Shown here in pieces: positions 22,272 to 33,852 of a stretch of 64,000 nt of DNA. This stretch comes from Enterobacter ludwigii (lineage in GTDB: Bacteria > Pseudomonadota > Gammaproteobacteria > Enterobacterales > Enterobacteriaceae): positions 4,154,001 through 4,218,000 of the forward strand of contig CP083824.1 of the NCBI GenBank assembly GCA_023023105.1. The letters are read 5' to 3'. The notes beneath the pieces were generated by a model. It saw nothing but the letters and a program-made list of their open reading frames with translations, was not told where the DNA came from and did no database searches. Within the stretch, counting starts at the first letter, position 1; every line of letters starts with the position of its first letter. The position numbers were made by a program, and so were the translations under genes.

Positions 22272-24595
22272 CTGGCGTCGACCCAGGCTTTAAGTACCGC
22301 AACATCGTTTTGCCACTCTTGTTTCATCTCTTCGACCCAATCACCCACGTTATCTTCCCATGCAGGTAAATCAGGCGACTGAATCTGTTGTCCCAGCTGT
22401 TGCAGGTGACGCAGGCCAACCGAGCCGGCCGCACCTTTGATTTTATGCCCTTCTTCCACAATGCCTTTCTGGTCTCGTGCCGTCAGGTTTGATTCCAGCA
22501 CACTCAGATAGCCAGGCATCATCTTTTCGAACACGGCCAGACCGTCGGTAATCAGTTTTGGACCAACCAGATCGATATACTGCTCCAGCATCGCGGTATC
22601 GAGTATCGTTTGGGCTTTTGCGCTATCAACAGACGTCATGGTGCTCTCCTCTTCATCACGGGTATCCCAGAACTTCTTGATCATGGCGGTCAGGGCAGGC
22701 ACCGCCAGCGGTTTGCTAAGCACATCATCCATACCGGCATCGAGGTACTCTTTTTTGTCTTTCAGCACGTTCGCCGTCAGCGCGACCAGCGGCGGCAGAT
22801 CGTCAGCGGCATACTTGCTCGTCAGTTCACGCGAGATATCCAGCCCGGTCATATCCGGCAGTTGAATATCCAGCAAGACGAGGTCATATTCACCCGGTTT
22901 AAACATCTCCAGCGCGGCTTTACCGGTCATTGCCACGTCCACACTGTTACCCAGTTTTTCCAGCACCGAGCGTGCCACAATCACGTTCAGCTCGATGTCT
23001 TCCACCAACAGGACGTGCAGCGCGGGCAGCGGCATATCATCGTTTTCAAAGGTATCCTCAACCTCTTCAGCCACCGCTGGCGCATGTACCGTCAGCGTGA
23101 AGGTCGAGCCTTTGCCCGCCTGGCTGGTTACCGTAATGTCCCCGCCCATACTCTTCGCAAGCCGTTTAGATACCGCCAGGCCAATGCCTGTACCGGTGGC
23201 AGGTTTCCCGCCGTTGCTGTCTTTCACCTGGTAGTACATCGCGAAAATTTTGTCCTGCTCCTCCTGCGGAATACCAATCCCGGAGTCTTCCACCTCGAAG
23301 TGCAGCATGTCACCTTCGTCATAGCGGATGCGCACCGCAACCTGCCCCTTCTGGGTAAATTTCACGGCGTTACTGATAAGGTTCCACAGGATCTGGCGCA
23401 GGCGGGTACCATCCGTAACCACTTTATGCGGCAGTGGCAGGGAGGGTTCCATCACAAAACTCAGCCCCTTCTGCTGTGCCTGCAGACCGGACAAGTTTTC
23501 CAGATCGGCCATAAAGCTGGTGAAATCAACCGGCTGGTTATCCAGCTGGACTTTACGGCGCTCCATCTTATCCATGTCGATAATATCATTGAAGATATTC
23601 CCCAGCGTGACCGCCGAGACATGGATCGTTTTGAGGTATTTTTCCTGCTCCGCGGTCAGATCGGTATCCAGCAAAATACGGCTCAGACCGACAATGCCAT
23701 TAAGCGGCGTACGCAGTTCGTGGCTGATGGTGGAGATAAAGGTGGTCTTATCGCGGCTGGCACGCTCCAGGGCATCCTGATAGCGCTTACGCTCGGTAAT
23801 ATCGCGACCAAAGCCCATCAGGCCATGACGTTTCCCGACACGGTCGTAGTAAGGCACTTTACGGATCTCAAAGCAGGCTTTGCGCCCGTCCGGGTAATCC
23901 AGCCACTGTTCATAGGTCAGCGAGACGTTGTGGCGGAAGACTTTTTCATCTGTCTCCATGACCTTGGCCGCCGCCTCCTCAGAATAGACATCCTGAGGTT
24001 TCAGGTGAATCAGCTGCTTTTCACTTTTCCCGGTCAGCAGCTCCATCGCCCGGTTACAGCCGGAGAACTCTTTGTCTTCGTTACGGTAGAAAACCAGATC
24101 CGGTGAAGCATCGAGGAACGAACGCAGGAAAGAGGATTGCTGCTCAAGCTGGATCTGCGTCACCTCACGCTCTTTCATTTCGATTTTAAGCTGCTCCAGT
24201 GTGGCCTGACGTTCGGCTTCCGCCTTCTCACGATCTGAAATCTCCTGGTTCAGCTGCGCAATGTTATCTTTGAGCTGAACATTGAGCTTCAGGTCGCGCT
24301 CGCGCATCTCTTCCAGTTTATCGACCAGTTTTGACAAGCGCTGACGGGATTCTTCCAGCTGTTCAACCACCACGGAGAGGAAGTAGACCGCCCAGGGGGT
24401 AATGAGCAAGCCAAAGAAGATGGAGCGGATAACGTCGATACTCTCAACCTGACCATGCAAAACCATGGTGACGGCCATCTGCACAACGATGGCCAGAACG
24501 ACCAGTGCCAGCGCAAGCAGCATGGAGAAACGCACCAGCCCGAGCTTCATCATCAGGTCGACGTAGTACTGGGCAAGCATTCGAATTTGCTTCAT
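22262..24595 (-). CDS. arcB: Hybrid aerobic respiration sensor kinase ArcB
   Basis: Tripartite sensor of quinone redox state that phosphorylates ArcA. It is 777 residues from the conserved start MKQIRMLAQYY; an in-frame ATG 10 codons upstream is not supported by the family. Two transmembrane helices (about 23-45 and 58-77) are followed by a coiled coil, a PAS domain with redox cysteines Cys180 and Cys241, HisKA His292 (SHELRTP), HATPase, receiver Asp576 and HPt His717, all at E. coli positions. ArcZ is encoded at its 3' end. Unlike E. coli, the upstream neighbour is lptG rather than yhcC. Confidence 0.99.
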   Translation of the reverse strand: MKQIRMLAQYYVDLMMKLGLVRFSMLLALALVVLAIVVQMAVTMVLHGQVESIDVIRSIFFGLLITPWAVYFLSVVVEQLEESRQRLSKLVDKLEEMRERDLKLNVQLKDNIAQLNQEISDREKAEAERQATLEQLKIEMKEREVTQIQLEQQSSFLRSFLDASPDLVFYRNEDKEFSGCNRAMELLTGKSEKQLIHLKPQDVYSEEAAAKVMETDEKVFRHNVSLTYEQWLDYPDGRKACFEIRKVPYYDRVGKRHGLMGFGRDITERKRYQDALERASRDKTTFISTISHELRTPLNGIVGLSRILLDTDLTAEQEKYLKTIHVSAVTLGNIFNDIIDMDKMERRKVQLDNQPVDFTSFMADLENLSGLQAQQKGLSFVMEPSLPLPHKVVTDGTRLRQILWNLISNAVKFTQKGQVAVRIRYDEGDMLHFEVEDSGIGIPQEEQDKIFAMYYQVKDSNGGKPATGTGIGLAVSKRLAKSMGGDITVTSQAGKGSTFTLTVHAPAVAEEVEDTFENDDMPLPALHVLLVEDIELNVIVARSVLEKLGNSVDVAMTGKAALEMFKPGEYDLVLLDIQLPDMTGLDISRELTSKYAADDLPPLVALTANVLKDKKEYLDAGMDDVLSKPLAVPALTAMIKKFWDTRDEEESTMTSVDSAKAQTILDTAMLEQYIDLVGPKLITDGLAVFEKMMPGYLSVLESNLTARDQKGIVEEGHKIKGAAGSVGLRHLQQLGQQIQSPDLPAWEDNVGDWVEEMKQEWQNDVAVLKAWVDARKK

Positions 24596-24693
24596 AGAGG
24601 ATCCCTTCACGACTTTATCGCTCAATAATACTCAAATTCGCGGCGGGGCGTTGAAGGTTGTGAGAAAAAGTGCGGGGTGAAACAGGAGATTAG

Positions 24694-24721
24694 CCTCGCT
24701 CCCGGTTAACCGGAAGCGAGG
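24694..24721 (-). terminator. Hairpin after lptG
   Basis: Near-perfect inverted repeat CCTCGCT-CCGGTTAACCGG-AGCGAGG, 10 bases past the lptG stop. No strong T-run on either strand. It lies at the junction between the relocated block and arcB. Confidence 0.6.
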
Positions 24722-24730
24722 AGAGGTCAA

Positions 24731-25813
24731 TCAGGAGCGTTTCAGAAGCAGCCAGAGGCTGATCAGGAGGAAACTGGCGCTTGGCAGCAACGCACCAATA
24801 ATCGGTGGGATGCCGTAAACCAGCGTCAGCGGGCCGAAGATCTGGTCGAGCACGTAGAATACAAAGCCAAAGCTGATACCGGTTACCACACGTACACCCA
24901 TCGGCACACTACGCAGGGGGCCGAAGATAAACGACAGCGCCATCAGCATCATCACCGCCACGGACATTGGCTGGAAGATCTTGCTCCACATGTTGAGCTG
25001 ATAACGTCCGGCATCCTGGCCGCTCGACTTCAGGTATTTCACATAGTTGTGTAAACCGCTGATAGAGAGCGCATCTGGATCCAGAGCCACAACACCGAGC
25101 TTATCCGGCGTTAGGTTCGTCTTCCACGTGCCGGAAACCGTCTGAGAACCGGTGATCTGTTTCGGGTCTGTCAGGTCAGACTCATCTACCTGTGACAAAC
25201 GCCACTGCTTATGTTCGGGATCAAACTTCGCCGATGAGGCGTGTTTGACAGACAGCAAACGACGCTGGTCGTTGAAGGTGTAGATACTCACGCCGCCTAA
25301 CTCATCGTTGCCTTTTACGCGTTCAATGTAGACGAAGCTTTTTCCGTCTTTAGCCCACAGACCTTGCTGAGTGGAAAGCAGAGAGCCGCCGTACATCGCC
25401 TGAGCACGGTAGTTACGCGCCGTTTGTTCACCTTGCGGTGCCACCCACTCGCCAATCGCCATGGTCAGCAGCACCAGAGGGATCGCGGTTTTCATTACCG
25501 ACAGCGCAACCTGCATACGGGTGAAGCCCGATGCCTGCATGACGACCAGCTCGCTGCGCTGGGCCAGCATCCCCAGCCCCAGCAGCGCACCTAACAGTGC
25601 TGCCATCGGGAAGAAGATTTGCACATCTTTCGGCACGCTGAGCAGGGTGTACATCCCCGCGCCCATCGCGTCATAGCTCCCCTGCCCGGCTTTTTTCAGC
25701 TGATCGACAAATTTGATAATGCCGGAGAGCGACACCAGCATGAACAACGTCATCATGATGGTAGTAAAAATGGTTTTACCGATATAGCGATCAAGAACGC
25801 CAAACGCCTGCAT
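24731..25813 (-). CDS. lptG: LPS export permease LptG
   Basis: One half of the LptFG inner-membrane permease that extracts LPS for LptC. It is 360 residues with six transmembrane helices (three N-terminal, three C-terminal) around a periplasmic jellyroll. It begins at the ATG overlapping the lptF stop by one base (TAATG). In E. coli the gene after lptG is yjgR; here it is arcB. Confidence 0.98.
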   Translation of the reverse strand: MQAFGVLDRYIGKTIFTTIMMTLFMLVSLSGIIKFVDQLKKAGQGSYDAMGAGMYTLLSVPKDVQIFFPMAALLGALLGLGMLAQRSELVVMQASGFTRMQVALSVMKTAIPLVLLTMAIGEWVAPQGEQTARNYRAQAMYGGSLLSTQQGLWAKDGKSFVYIERVKGNDELGGVSIYTFNDQRRLLSVKHASSAKFDPEHKQWRLSQVDESDLTDPKQITGSQTVSGTWKTNLTPDKLGVVALDPDALSISGLHNYVKYLKSSGQDAGRYQLNMWSKIFQPMSVAVMMLMALSFIFGPLRSVPMGVRVVTGISFGFVFYVLDQIFGPLTLVYGIPPIIGALLPSASFLLISLWLLLKRS

Positions 25814-26913
25814 TAGATGGCTCCTTTACGCGAGAATCGGGCACGTATGCGGCGCACTGGCACCGTATCCCACAGGTTTAATCCCAGCGCCAGTAAGATG
25901 TACAAGCTGTTGACGACCCATGTCCAGACCATGGGATCCAGCTTACCCTTAGCACCGTTTGAGCGAATCGAGGTTTGCAGCAGGAAGTAGATCAGGTACA
26001 GCAACATCGCCGGCAGCATGGAGAGCACACGTCCCTGGCGAGGGTTGACCACGCTCAGCGGAACCACAATCAATGCCATCATAAACACCGTAAAGACGAG
26101 AGTAATTCGCCAGTGGAACTCAGCGCGCGCTCTGTCGGTATCGGTATTCCACAGCGTACGCATGTCCATTTGCTCGGTATCCGATGGGTCGAGCGCCACA
26201 GCCTGATGACCAATAATGGCCTGGTAGTTCTGGAAGTCCGTGATACGGAAGTCACGCAGCATCGCGGTACCTTCAAAACGGGTACCTGTATTCAACGTCA
26301 CAATTTGCGAACCATCTTTGCGCTGAGCAAGCTGGCCAGAGTCGGCGACGACCACCGACGGACGTGCGTTACCTTTCGTACGCAGCTGCGCCAGAAATAC
26401 GTCGTTGAATTTACTGCCGTCTACGCTCTCAATAAACAGCACAGAGTTACCGTCAGTCGCCTGCTGGAACTGCCCCTGGGCTAATGCCGCCATGCCGGGG
26501 TTCGCTTTCGCTTCGGCCAGCACTTCGTCCTGATGACGGGAGGACATGGGACCTGCCCACATTACATTCACCGCCGCAACGATACCGGTGAACAGCGCCA
26601 GTATCATCGCGGCCTTCACCAGCACGGCTTTGCTCAGACCACAGGCATGCATCACCGTGATTTCACTCTCGGTGTAGAGCTTACCAAGCGTCATGAGCAG
26701 ACCAAGGAAAAGACTTAGCGGCAGGATAAGCTGCGCCATTTCCGGGATCCCTAAACCAAGCAGGGAAAGCACCAGATTCGTTGGAATTTCGCCGTCAACG
26801 GCCGCACCGAGGATCTTAACCAACTTCTGACAGAAAAAAATCAGCAGCAGGATGAAGAGGATCGCCAGTTGGCTTTTGAGCGTCTCCCGCACCAGATATC
26901 TTATGATTATCAC
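25813..26913 (-). CDS. lptF: LPS export permease LptF
   Basis: Partner permease of LptG; 366 residues, with the same three-plus-three transmembrane plan around a periplasmic jellyroll. It is divergent from pepA across a 267-base gap, as in E. coli. The start MIIIRYLVRETLKSQ is conserved. Confidence 0.98.
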   Translation of the reverse strand: MIIIRYLVRETLKSQLAILFILLLIFFCQKLVKILGAAVDGEIPTNLVLSLLGLGIPEMAQLILPLSLFLGLLMTLGKLYTESEITVMHACGLSKAVLVKAAMILALFTGIVAAVNVMWAGPMSSRHQDEVLAEAKANPGMAALAQGQFQQATDGNSVLFIESVDGSKFNDVFLAQLRTKGNARPSVVVADSGQLAQRKDGSQIVTLNTGTRFEGTAMLRDFRITDFQNYQAIIGHQAVALDPSDTEQMDMRTLWNTDTDRARAEFHWRITLVFTVFMMALIVVPLSVVNPRQGRVLSMLPAMLLYLIYFLLQTSIRSNGAKGKLDPMVWTWVVNSLYILLALGLNLWDTVPVRRIRARFSRKGAI

Positions 26914-27177
26914 TTTAAATACGCCCGTAAAAACCCGTCTCTTTGCTGGAAAATCGCTTGTTTCATGGCTTAAACGTCATTTATTCTCTTGAGTCGTCGA
27001 AATCATCGCTAAGATTAAAACACCCGGCGGATTCACGCTTCAGGACTTTTTTCTGACGTGTCGAAACCGTAATAACGTAAGATTAACACGAAGTCACCAC
27101 AACAGCGGACATGAGTTACGAAAGCTTTCAATTCTATCTGTAGCTGCCGCCGTTGTCTTTAAGATTCAGGAGCGTAG

Positions 27178-28692
<1,515 letters not shown>

Positions 28693-28700
28693 TGTAAAAC

Positions 28701-28726
28701 GCCGGGTGGCACTACGCTTACCCGGC
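28701..28726. repeat. REP-like palindrome between pepA and holC
   Basis: GCCGGGTGGCACTACGCTTACCCGGC, same family as the copies at 20628, 33816 and 51686. Confidence 0.85.
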
Positions 28727-28760
28727 TTTGCATTTAAATCCATGACAAGAAGCCCCATAT

Positions 28761-29204
28761 ATGAAGAATGCAACGTTCTACCTTCTGGACAACGACACCC
28801 ATCAGGATGGCCTCAGCGCCGTCGAACAGCTGGTGTGTGAAATTGCCGCAGAACGTTGGCGAGCAGGCAAGCGCGTTTTGATTGCCTGCGAAGATGAACA
28901 GCAGGCTATACGGCTTGATGAAGCGTTGTGGGCACGTCCGCCTGAGAGTTTCGTGCCGCATAACCTGTCTGGCGAAGGTCCGCGCGGCGGTGCGCCGGTC
29001 GAAATTGCCTGGCCGCAAAAGCGCAACAGCAGCGCGCGCGATATTCTGATTAGCCTGCGGATAGATTTTGCAGATTTTGCCACCGCTTTCACAGAAGTGG
29101 TAGACTTTGTCCCTTACGAAGAATCTTTGAAACAACTGGCGCGCGAACGCTATAAAGCGTACCGCCTGGCTGGTTTTAACCTGAATACGGCAACCTGGAA
29201 ATAA
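28761..29204 (+). CDS. holC: DNA polymerase III chi subunit
   Basis: A 147-residue clamp-loader accessory subunit that binds SSB and psi (HolD). The start is [12 protein letters not shown]. It overlaps valS by one base (TAATG), as in E. coli. Confidence 0.98.
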   Translation: MKNATFYLLDNDTHQDGLSAVEQLVCEIAAERWRAGKRVLIACEDEQQAIRLDEALWARPPESFVPHNLSGEGPRGGAPVEIAWPQKRNSSARDILISLRIDFADFATAFTEVVDFVPYEESLKQLARERYKAYRLAGFNLNTATWK

Positions 29205-32059
29205 TGGAAAAGACATATAACCCACGCGATATCGAACAGCCGCTTTACGAGCACTGGGAACAGCAGGGCTATTTCAAGCCTAACGGCGACGAAAGCAAAG
29301 AGTCCTTCTGCATCATGATCCCGCCGCCGAACGTCACCGGCAGTTTGCATATGGGTCATGCTTTCCAGCAGACCATCATGGACACCATGATCCGCTACCA
29401 GCGCATGCAGGGCAAAAACACCCTGTGGCAAGCGGGTACTGACCACGCGGGTATCGCGACCCAGATGGTGGTTGAACGTAAAATTGCCGCGGAAGAAGGT
29501 AAAACTCGCCACGACTACGGTCGCGACGCGTTCATCGACAAAATCTGGCAGTGGAAAGCGGAATCTGGCGGCACCATTACCCGTCAGATGCGTCGTCTTG
29601 GCAACTCCGTGGACTGGGAGCGTGAGCGCTTCACCATGGATGAAGGCCTGTCCAACGCCGTTAAAGAAGTCTTCGTCCGTCTGTATAAAGAAGACCTGAT
29701 TTACCGTGGCAAACGCCTGGTAAACTGGGATCCGAAACTGCGCACCGCAATTTCTGACCTGGAAGTGGAAAACCGCGAGTCTAAAGGCTCCATGTGGCAT
29801 ATCCGCTATCCGCTGGCTGACGGTGCAAAAACCGCCGATGGTAAAGATTACCTGGTGGTCGCGACGACTCGTCCGGAAACCCTGCTGGGCGATACCGGCG
29901 TGGCTGTTAACCCGGAAGATCCACGTTATAAAGATCTGATCGGCAAATTCGTGGTGCTGCCGCTGGTTAACCGCCGTATTCCGATCGTGGGCGACGAACA
30001 CGCCGACATGGAAAAAGGTACCGGCTGCGTGAAAATCACCCCGGCGCACGACTTTAACGACTACGAAGTCGGTCGTCGTCACGCCCTGCCAATGATCAAC
30101 ATTCTGACCTTCGACGGTGATATCCGTGAAAGCGCAGAAGTGTACGATACCAAAGGCGAAGAAACTGACGTTTACTCAAACGCTATCCCGGCAGAATTCC
30201 AGAAAATGGAACGTTTTGCCGCGCGTAAGGCGATTGTGGCTGCCGTTGACGCACTCGGCCTGCTGGAAGAGATCAAACCTCACGATCTGACCGTGCCGTA
30301 CGGCGACCGCGGCGGTGTGGTTATCGAGCCAATGCTGACCGACCAGTGGTACGTGCGTGCTGACGTACTGGCGAAACCGGCTGTTGAAGCGGTTGAAAAC
30401 GGCAGCATCCAGTTCGTGCCGAAGCAGTACGAAAACATGTACTTCTCCTGGATGCGTGATATTCAGGACTGGTGTATCTCCCGTCAGCTGTGGTGGGGTC
30501 ACCGCATCCCGGCATGGTACGACAACGAAGGCAATGTCTACGTTGGCCGCACGGAAGACGAGGTTCGTCAGGAAAATAACCTGAGCGCTGACGTTGCGCT
30601 GCGCCAGGACGAAGACGTGCTGGATACCTGGTTCTCTTCCGCGCTGTGGACCTTCTCCACCCTCGGCTGGCCAGAAAACACCGACGCGCTGCGTCAGTTC
30701 CACCCGACCAGCGTAATGGTTTCCGGTTTCGACATCATCTTCTTCTGGATTGCCCGCATGATCATGATGACCATGCACTTCATCAAAGATGAAGACGGTA
30801 AACCACAGGTTCCGTTCCATACCGTTTACATGACCGGTCTGATCCGTGACGACGAAGGCCAGAAGATGTCCAAATCCAAGGGTAACGTGATTGACCCGCT
30901 GGATATGGTTGACGGTATCTCTCTGGAAGAGCTGCTGGAAAAACGCACCGGTAATATGATGCAGCCGCAGCTGGCTGAGAAAATCCGCAAGCGTACCGAG
31001 AAACAGTTCCCGAACGGGATCGAGCCTCACGGTACTGACGCCCTGCGTTTCACCCTGGCGGCACTGGCTTCTACTGGCCGTGACATCAACTGGGACATGA
31101 AGCGTCTGGAAGGTTACCGTAACTTCTGTAACAAGCTGTGGAACGCCAGCCGCTTCGTGCTGATGAACACCGAAGATCAGGATTGCGGTTTTAACGGCGG
31201 CGAGATGACTCTGTCTCTGGCGGATCGCTGGATCCTGGCGGAATTCAACCAGACGGTGAAAGCATTCCGCGAAGCGTTGGACAGCTACCGCTTCGATATC
31301 GCGGCAGGCATCCTGTACGAATTCACCTGGAACCAGTTCTGTGACTGGTACCTGGAGCTGGCGAAGCCAGTGATGAACGGCGGTTCTGAGGCGGAGCTGC
31401 GCGGCACGCGCAACACGCTGATTACCGTGCTGGAAGGTCTGCTGCGTCTTGCGCATCCAGTCATTCCATTCATCACCGAAACCATCTGGCAGCGTGTGAA
31501 AGTGATTGCTGGCATCAACGCAGACACCATCATGCTGCAACCATTCCCGGAATTCGATGCGGCGAAGGTTGATGACGCTGCGTCAGCAGATACCGAATGG
31601 CTGAAACAGGCGATCGTTGCAGTACGTAACATTCGTGCAGAAATGAACATCGCTCCGGGTAAACCGCTGGAATTGCTGCTGCGTGGTTGCAGTGAAGCTG
31701 CTGTTCGTCGTGTCACCGAGAACAACACCTTCCTGAAAACCATGGCGCGTCTGGAAAGCATCACTGTGCTGCCTGCAGATGATAAAGGTCCGGTATCCGT
31801 GACTAAAATCATCGACGGCGCAGAGCTGCTGATCCCGATGGCGGGCCTGATCGACAAAGACGCCGAGCTGGCTCGTCTGGCGAAAGAAGTGGCAAAAGTC
31901 GACGTGGAAATTGGCAAAATCGAAAGCAAGCTGGCGAACGAAGGCTTTGTGGCCCGCGCGCCGGAAGCGGTCATCGCCAAAGAGCGTGAGCGTCTGGTTG
32001 CTTTCGCCGATGCGAAGACCAAACTGATTGAGCAGCAGGCAGTGATTGCCGCCCTGTAA
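29204..32059 (+). CDS. valS: Valyl-tRNA synthetase
   Basis: A class I synthetase charging tRNA-Val; 951 residues. The HIGH-type motif [15 protein letters not shown] and the KMSKS loop (KMSKSKGNV) are intact. The CP1 editing domain, anticodon-binding region and C-terminal coiled coil (from about 880) are present. It is followed by a strong hairpin. Confidence 0.99.
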   Translation: MEKTYNPRDIEQPLYEHWEQQGYFKPNGDESKESFCIMIPPPNVTGSLHMGHAFQQTIMDTMIRYQRMQGKNTLWQAGTDHAGIATQMVVERKIAAEEGKTRHDYGRDAFIDKIWQWKAESGGTITRQMRRLGNSVDWERERFTMDEGLSNAVKEVFVRLYKEDLIYRGKRLVNWDPKLRTAISDLEVENRESKGSMWHIRYPLADGAKTADGKDYLVVATTRPETLLGDTGVAVNPEDPRYKDLIGKFVVLPLVNRRIPIVGDEHADMEKGTGCVKITPAHDFNDYEVGRRHALPMINILTFDGDIRESAEVYDTKGEETDVYSNAIPAEFQKMERFAARKAIVAAVDALGLLEEIKPHDLTVPYGDRGGVVIEPMLTDQWYVRADVLAKPAVEAVENGSIQFVPKQYENMYFSWMRDIQDWCISRQLWWGHRIPAWYDNEGNVYVGRTEDEVRQENNLSADVALRQDEDVLDTWFSSALWTFSTLGWPENTDALRQFHPTSVMVSGFDIIFFWIARMIMMTMHFIKDEDGKPQVPFHTVYMTGLIRDDEGQKMSKSKGNVIDPLDMVDGISLEELLEKRTGNMMQPQLAEKIRKRTEKQFPNGIEPHGTDALRFTLAALASTGRDINWDMKRLEGYRNFCNKLWNASRFVLMNTEDQDCGFNGGEMTLSLADRWILAEFNQTVKAFREALDSYRFDIAAGILYEFTWNQFCDWYLELAKPVMNGGSEAELRGTRNTLITVLEGLLRLAHPVIPFITETIWQRVKVIAGINADTIMLQPFPEFDAAKVDDAASADTEWLKQAIVAVRNIRAEMNIAPGKPLELLLRGCSEAAVRRVTENNTFLKTMARLESITVLPADDKGPVSVTKIIDGAELLIPMAGLIDKDAELARLAKEVAKVDVEIGKIESKLANEGFVARAPEAVIAKERERLVAFADAKTKLIEQQAVIAAL

Positions 32060-32065
32060 TGCTTT

Positions 32066-32095
32066 TACCCCTTACGCTTCAGGGCGTAAGGGGTA
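32066..32095 (+). terminator. Hairpin after valS
   Basis: Inverted repeat TACCCCTTACGC with GCGTAAGGGGTA, 6 bases after the valS stop. The following tract (ACCTTCC) is not U-rich, so it is a terminator-like hairpin of uncertain efficiency. Confidence 0.6.
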
Positions 32096-32182
32096 ACCTT
32101 CCTGAAAACTCCTCGCTTGCACTCCCCTTTCTGCGGTGCTATTAACAGCAGTTATGTGTCAATTTTTGTAATGAGTAATGCT

Positions 32183-32686
32183 ATGAGCGTGATTACCCCC
32201 GTCGCGACGACGATGCGTCGGATCACTGAGCAGGATAACCCGGCTATTGCCGCCGTTATCCGCACCGTTTCTGCCGAATATGGCCTGACGGCTGACAAAG
32301 GCTACACGGTTGCAGACCCAAATCTGGATGAGCTTTTTCAGCTCTACAGCCAGCCAGGGCATGCCTATTGGGTAATCGAGCAAAATGGTCTGGTTGTGGG
32401 CGGCGGCGGCGTGGCGCCACTCAGTTGTAGCGAGCCGGATATCTGCGAACTACAGAAAATGTATTTCCTCCCAACTGCACGCGGGCAAGGACTGGCGAAA
32501 AAGCTGGCACTGATGGCCCTGGAACACGCACGTAAGCAGGGTTTTACGCGCTGTTACCTCGAAACAACCGCCTTCCTCAAAGAGGCCATCGGCCTGTATG
32601 AACATCTGGGCTTTGAGCATATTGGTGCACCGCTTGGTTGTACCGGCCACGTCGATTGCGAAGTCAGGATGCTGAAAAATCTGTAA
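32183..32686 (+). CDS. yjgM: GNAT-family N-acetyltransferase YjgM
   Basis: A 167-residue GNAT protein with the acetyl-CoA loop motif [10 protein letters not shown] and the C-terminal [10 protein letters not shown] block. The substrate is unknown. I choose the ATG at 32183 ([14 protein letters not shown]) because it gives the E. coli YjgM length; ATGs at 32171 and 32117 are in frame and the ribosome binding site is weak for all. It lies after valS, as yjgMN do in E. coli; yjgN is absent here. Confidence 0.88.
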   Translation: MSVITPVATTMRRITEQDNPAIAAVIRTVSAEYGLTADKGYTVADPNLDELFQLYSQPGHAYWVIEQNGLVVGGGGVAPLSCSEPDICELQKMYFLPTARGQGLAKKLALMALEHARKQGFTRCYLETTAFLKEAIGLYEHLGFEHIGAPLGCTGHVDCEVRMLKNL

Positions 32687-32769
32687 ATAATATTGCCGCC
32701 CTCTTCTGTTAAGCGGTGCTGAACTGAATGCTCTACACTCTCAGTTCACACCACAACGGGGGAAACACG

Positions 32770-33789
32770 ATGTCGAAGATAAAAAGCTACGCCGCACCGC
32801 AGGCGGGTGCAGAACTTGAGCTTTACGAGTACGATGCGGGCGAACTAAAAGCAGAAGACGTCGAAGTACAGGTTGATTACTGCGGGATCTGCCACTCGGA
32901 TCTCTCGATGATCGACAACGAATGGGGCTTCTCCAGCTACCCGCTGGTTGCCGGACACGAAGTGATTGGCCGCGTCGTGGCGCTCGGTAGCGCCGCGCAG
33001 GACAAAGGACTGAAAGTGGGTCAACGCGTGGGCATTGGCTGGACAGCACGCAGCTGTGGCCACTGCGATGCCTGTATCAGCGGTAATCAGATCAACTGCC
33101 TCGAAGGCGCCGTTCCTACCATACTTAACAAAGGTGGTTTTGCCGATAAGCTGCGCGCCGACTGGCAATGGGTCATTCCACTGCCGGACAGCATTGATAT
33201 CGAATCCGCCGGTCCATTGCTGTGTGGTGGTATTACCGTCTTCAAACCTCTGCTGATGCACCATATCACTGCCACCAGCCGCGTGGGCGTCATCGGTATT
33301 GGCGGACTGGGGCATATCGCCATCAAACTGCTGCACGCGATGGGCTGTGAAGTCACAGCGTTCAGTTCAAACCCGGCGAAAGAGAAAGAAGTGCTGGCGA
33401 TGGGTGCAGACAAGGTAGTGAACAGCCGCGATCCGCATGCGCTGAACGCGCTGGCAGGCCAGTTTGATCTCATCATCAACACCGTCAACGTCGATCTCGA
33501 CTGGCAGCCGTATTTTGAAGCGCTGGCCTACGGCGGTAACTTCCACACCGTAGGTGCCGTGATGAAGCCGCTGCCCGTTCCGGCGTTTACCTTGATTGGC
33601 GGGGATCGCAGCGTGTCCGGCTCTGCCACCGGTACGCCATTCGAGTTGCGCAAACTGATGAAGTTTGCCGGACGCACCAAAGTGGCTCCGACTACTGAGC
33701 TGTATCCGATGTCAAAAATCAACGAAGCGATCCAGCACGTGCGTGACGGCAAAGCCCGTTATCGCGTGGTGTTGAAAGCGGATTTTTGA
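32770..33789 (+). CDS. ahr: NADPH-dependent aldehyde reductase / alcohol dehydrogenase Ahr
   Basis: A 339-residue zinc-dependent medium-chain dehydrogenase. E. coli Ahr (YjgB) reduces a broad range of aldehydes with NADPH. Catalytic zinc ligands lie in CGICHSD and AGHE, structural zinc cysteines in [15 protein letters not shown], and the Rossmann motif is [10 protein letters not shown]. The ATG at 32770 follows GGGGGAAAC. In E. coli it is next to the idn genes and leuX; here it neighbours yjgM. Confidence 0.94.
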   Translation: MSKIKSYAAPQAGAELELYEYDAGELKAEDVEVQVDYCGICHSDLSMIDNEWGFSSYPLVAGHEVIGRVVALGSAAQDKGLKVGQRVGIGWTARSCGHCDACISGNQINCLEGAVPTILNKGGFADKLRADWQWVIPLPDSIDIESAGPLLCGGITVFKPLLMHHITATSRVGVIGIGGLGHIAIKLLHAMGCEVTAFSSNPAKEKEVLAMGADKVVNSRDPHALNALAGQFDLIINTVNVDLDWQPYFEALAYGGNFHTVGAVMKPLPVPAFTLIGGDRSVSGSATGTPFELRKLMKFAGRTKVAPTTELYPMSKINEAIQHVRDGKARYRVVLKADF

Positions 33790-33815
33790 TTTTCACGCGG
33801 ACATCATGTTTGCAG

Positions 33816-33843
33816 GCCGGGTAAGGCGTAGCCGCCACCCGGC
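33816..33843. repeat. REP-like palindrome between ahr and dhaKL
   Basis: GCCGGGTAAGGCGTAGCCGCCACCCGGC, inverted relative to the other copies. It lies between convergent genes. Confidence 0.85.
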
Positions 33844-33852
33844 ATTTCTACA

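Noticed and set aside
22610..24106. 498-codon ORF on the + strand opposite arcB
   Set aside because: Shadow of arcB: composition is His/Arg/Gln-rich as expected from antisense codon bias, with no domain or ribosome binding site.
30176..31540. 454-codon ORF opposite valS
   Set aside because: Antisense shadow of a highly biased essential gene; no recognisable motif.
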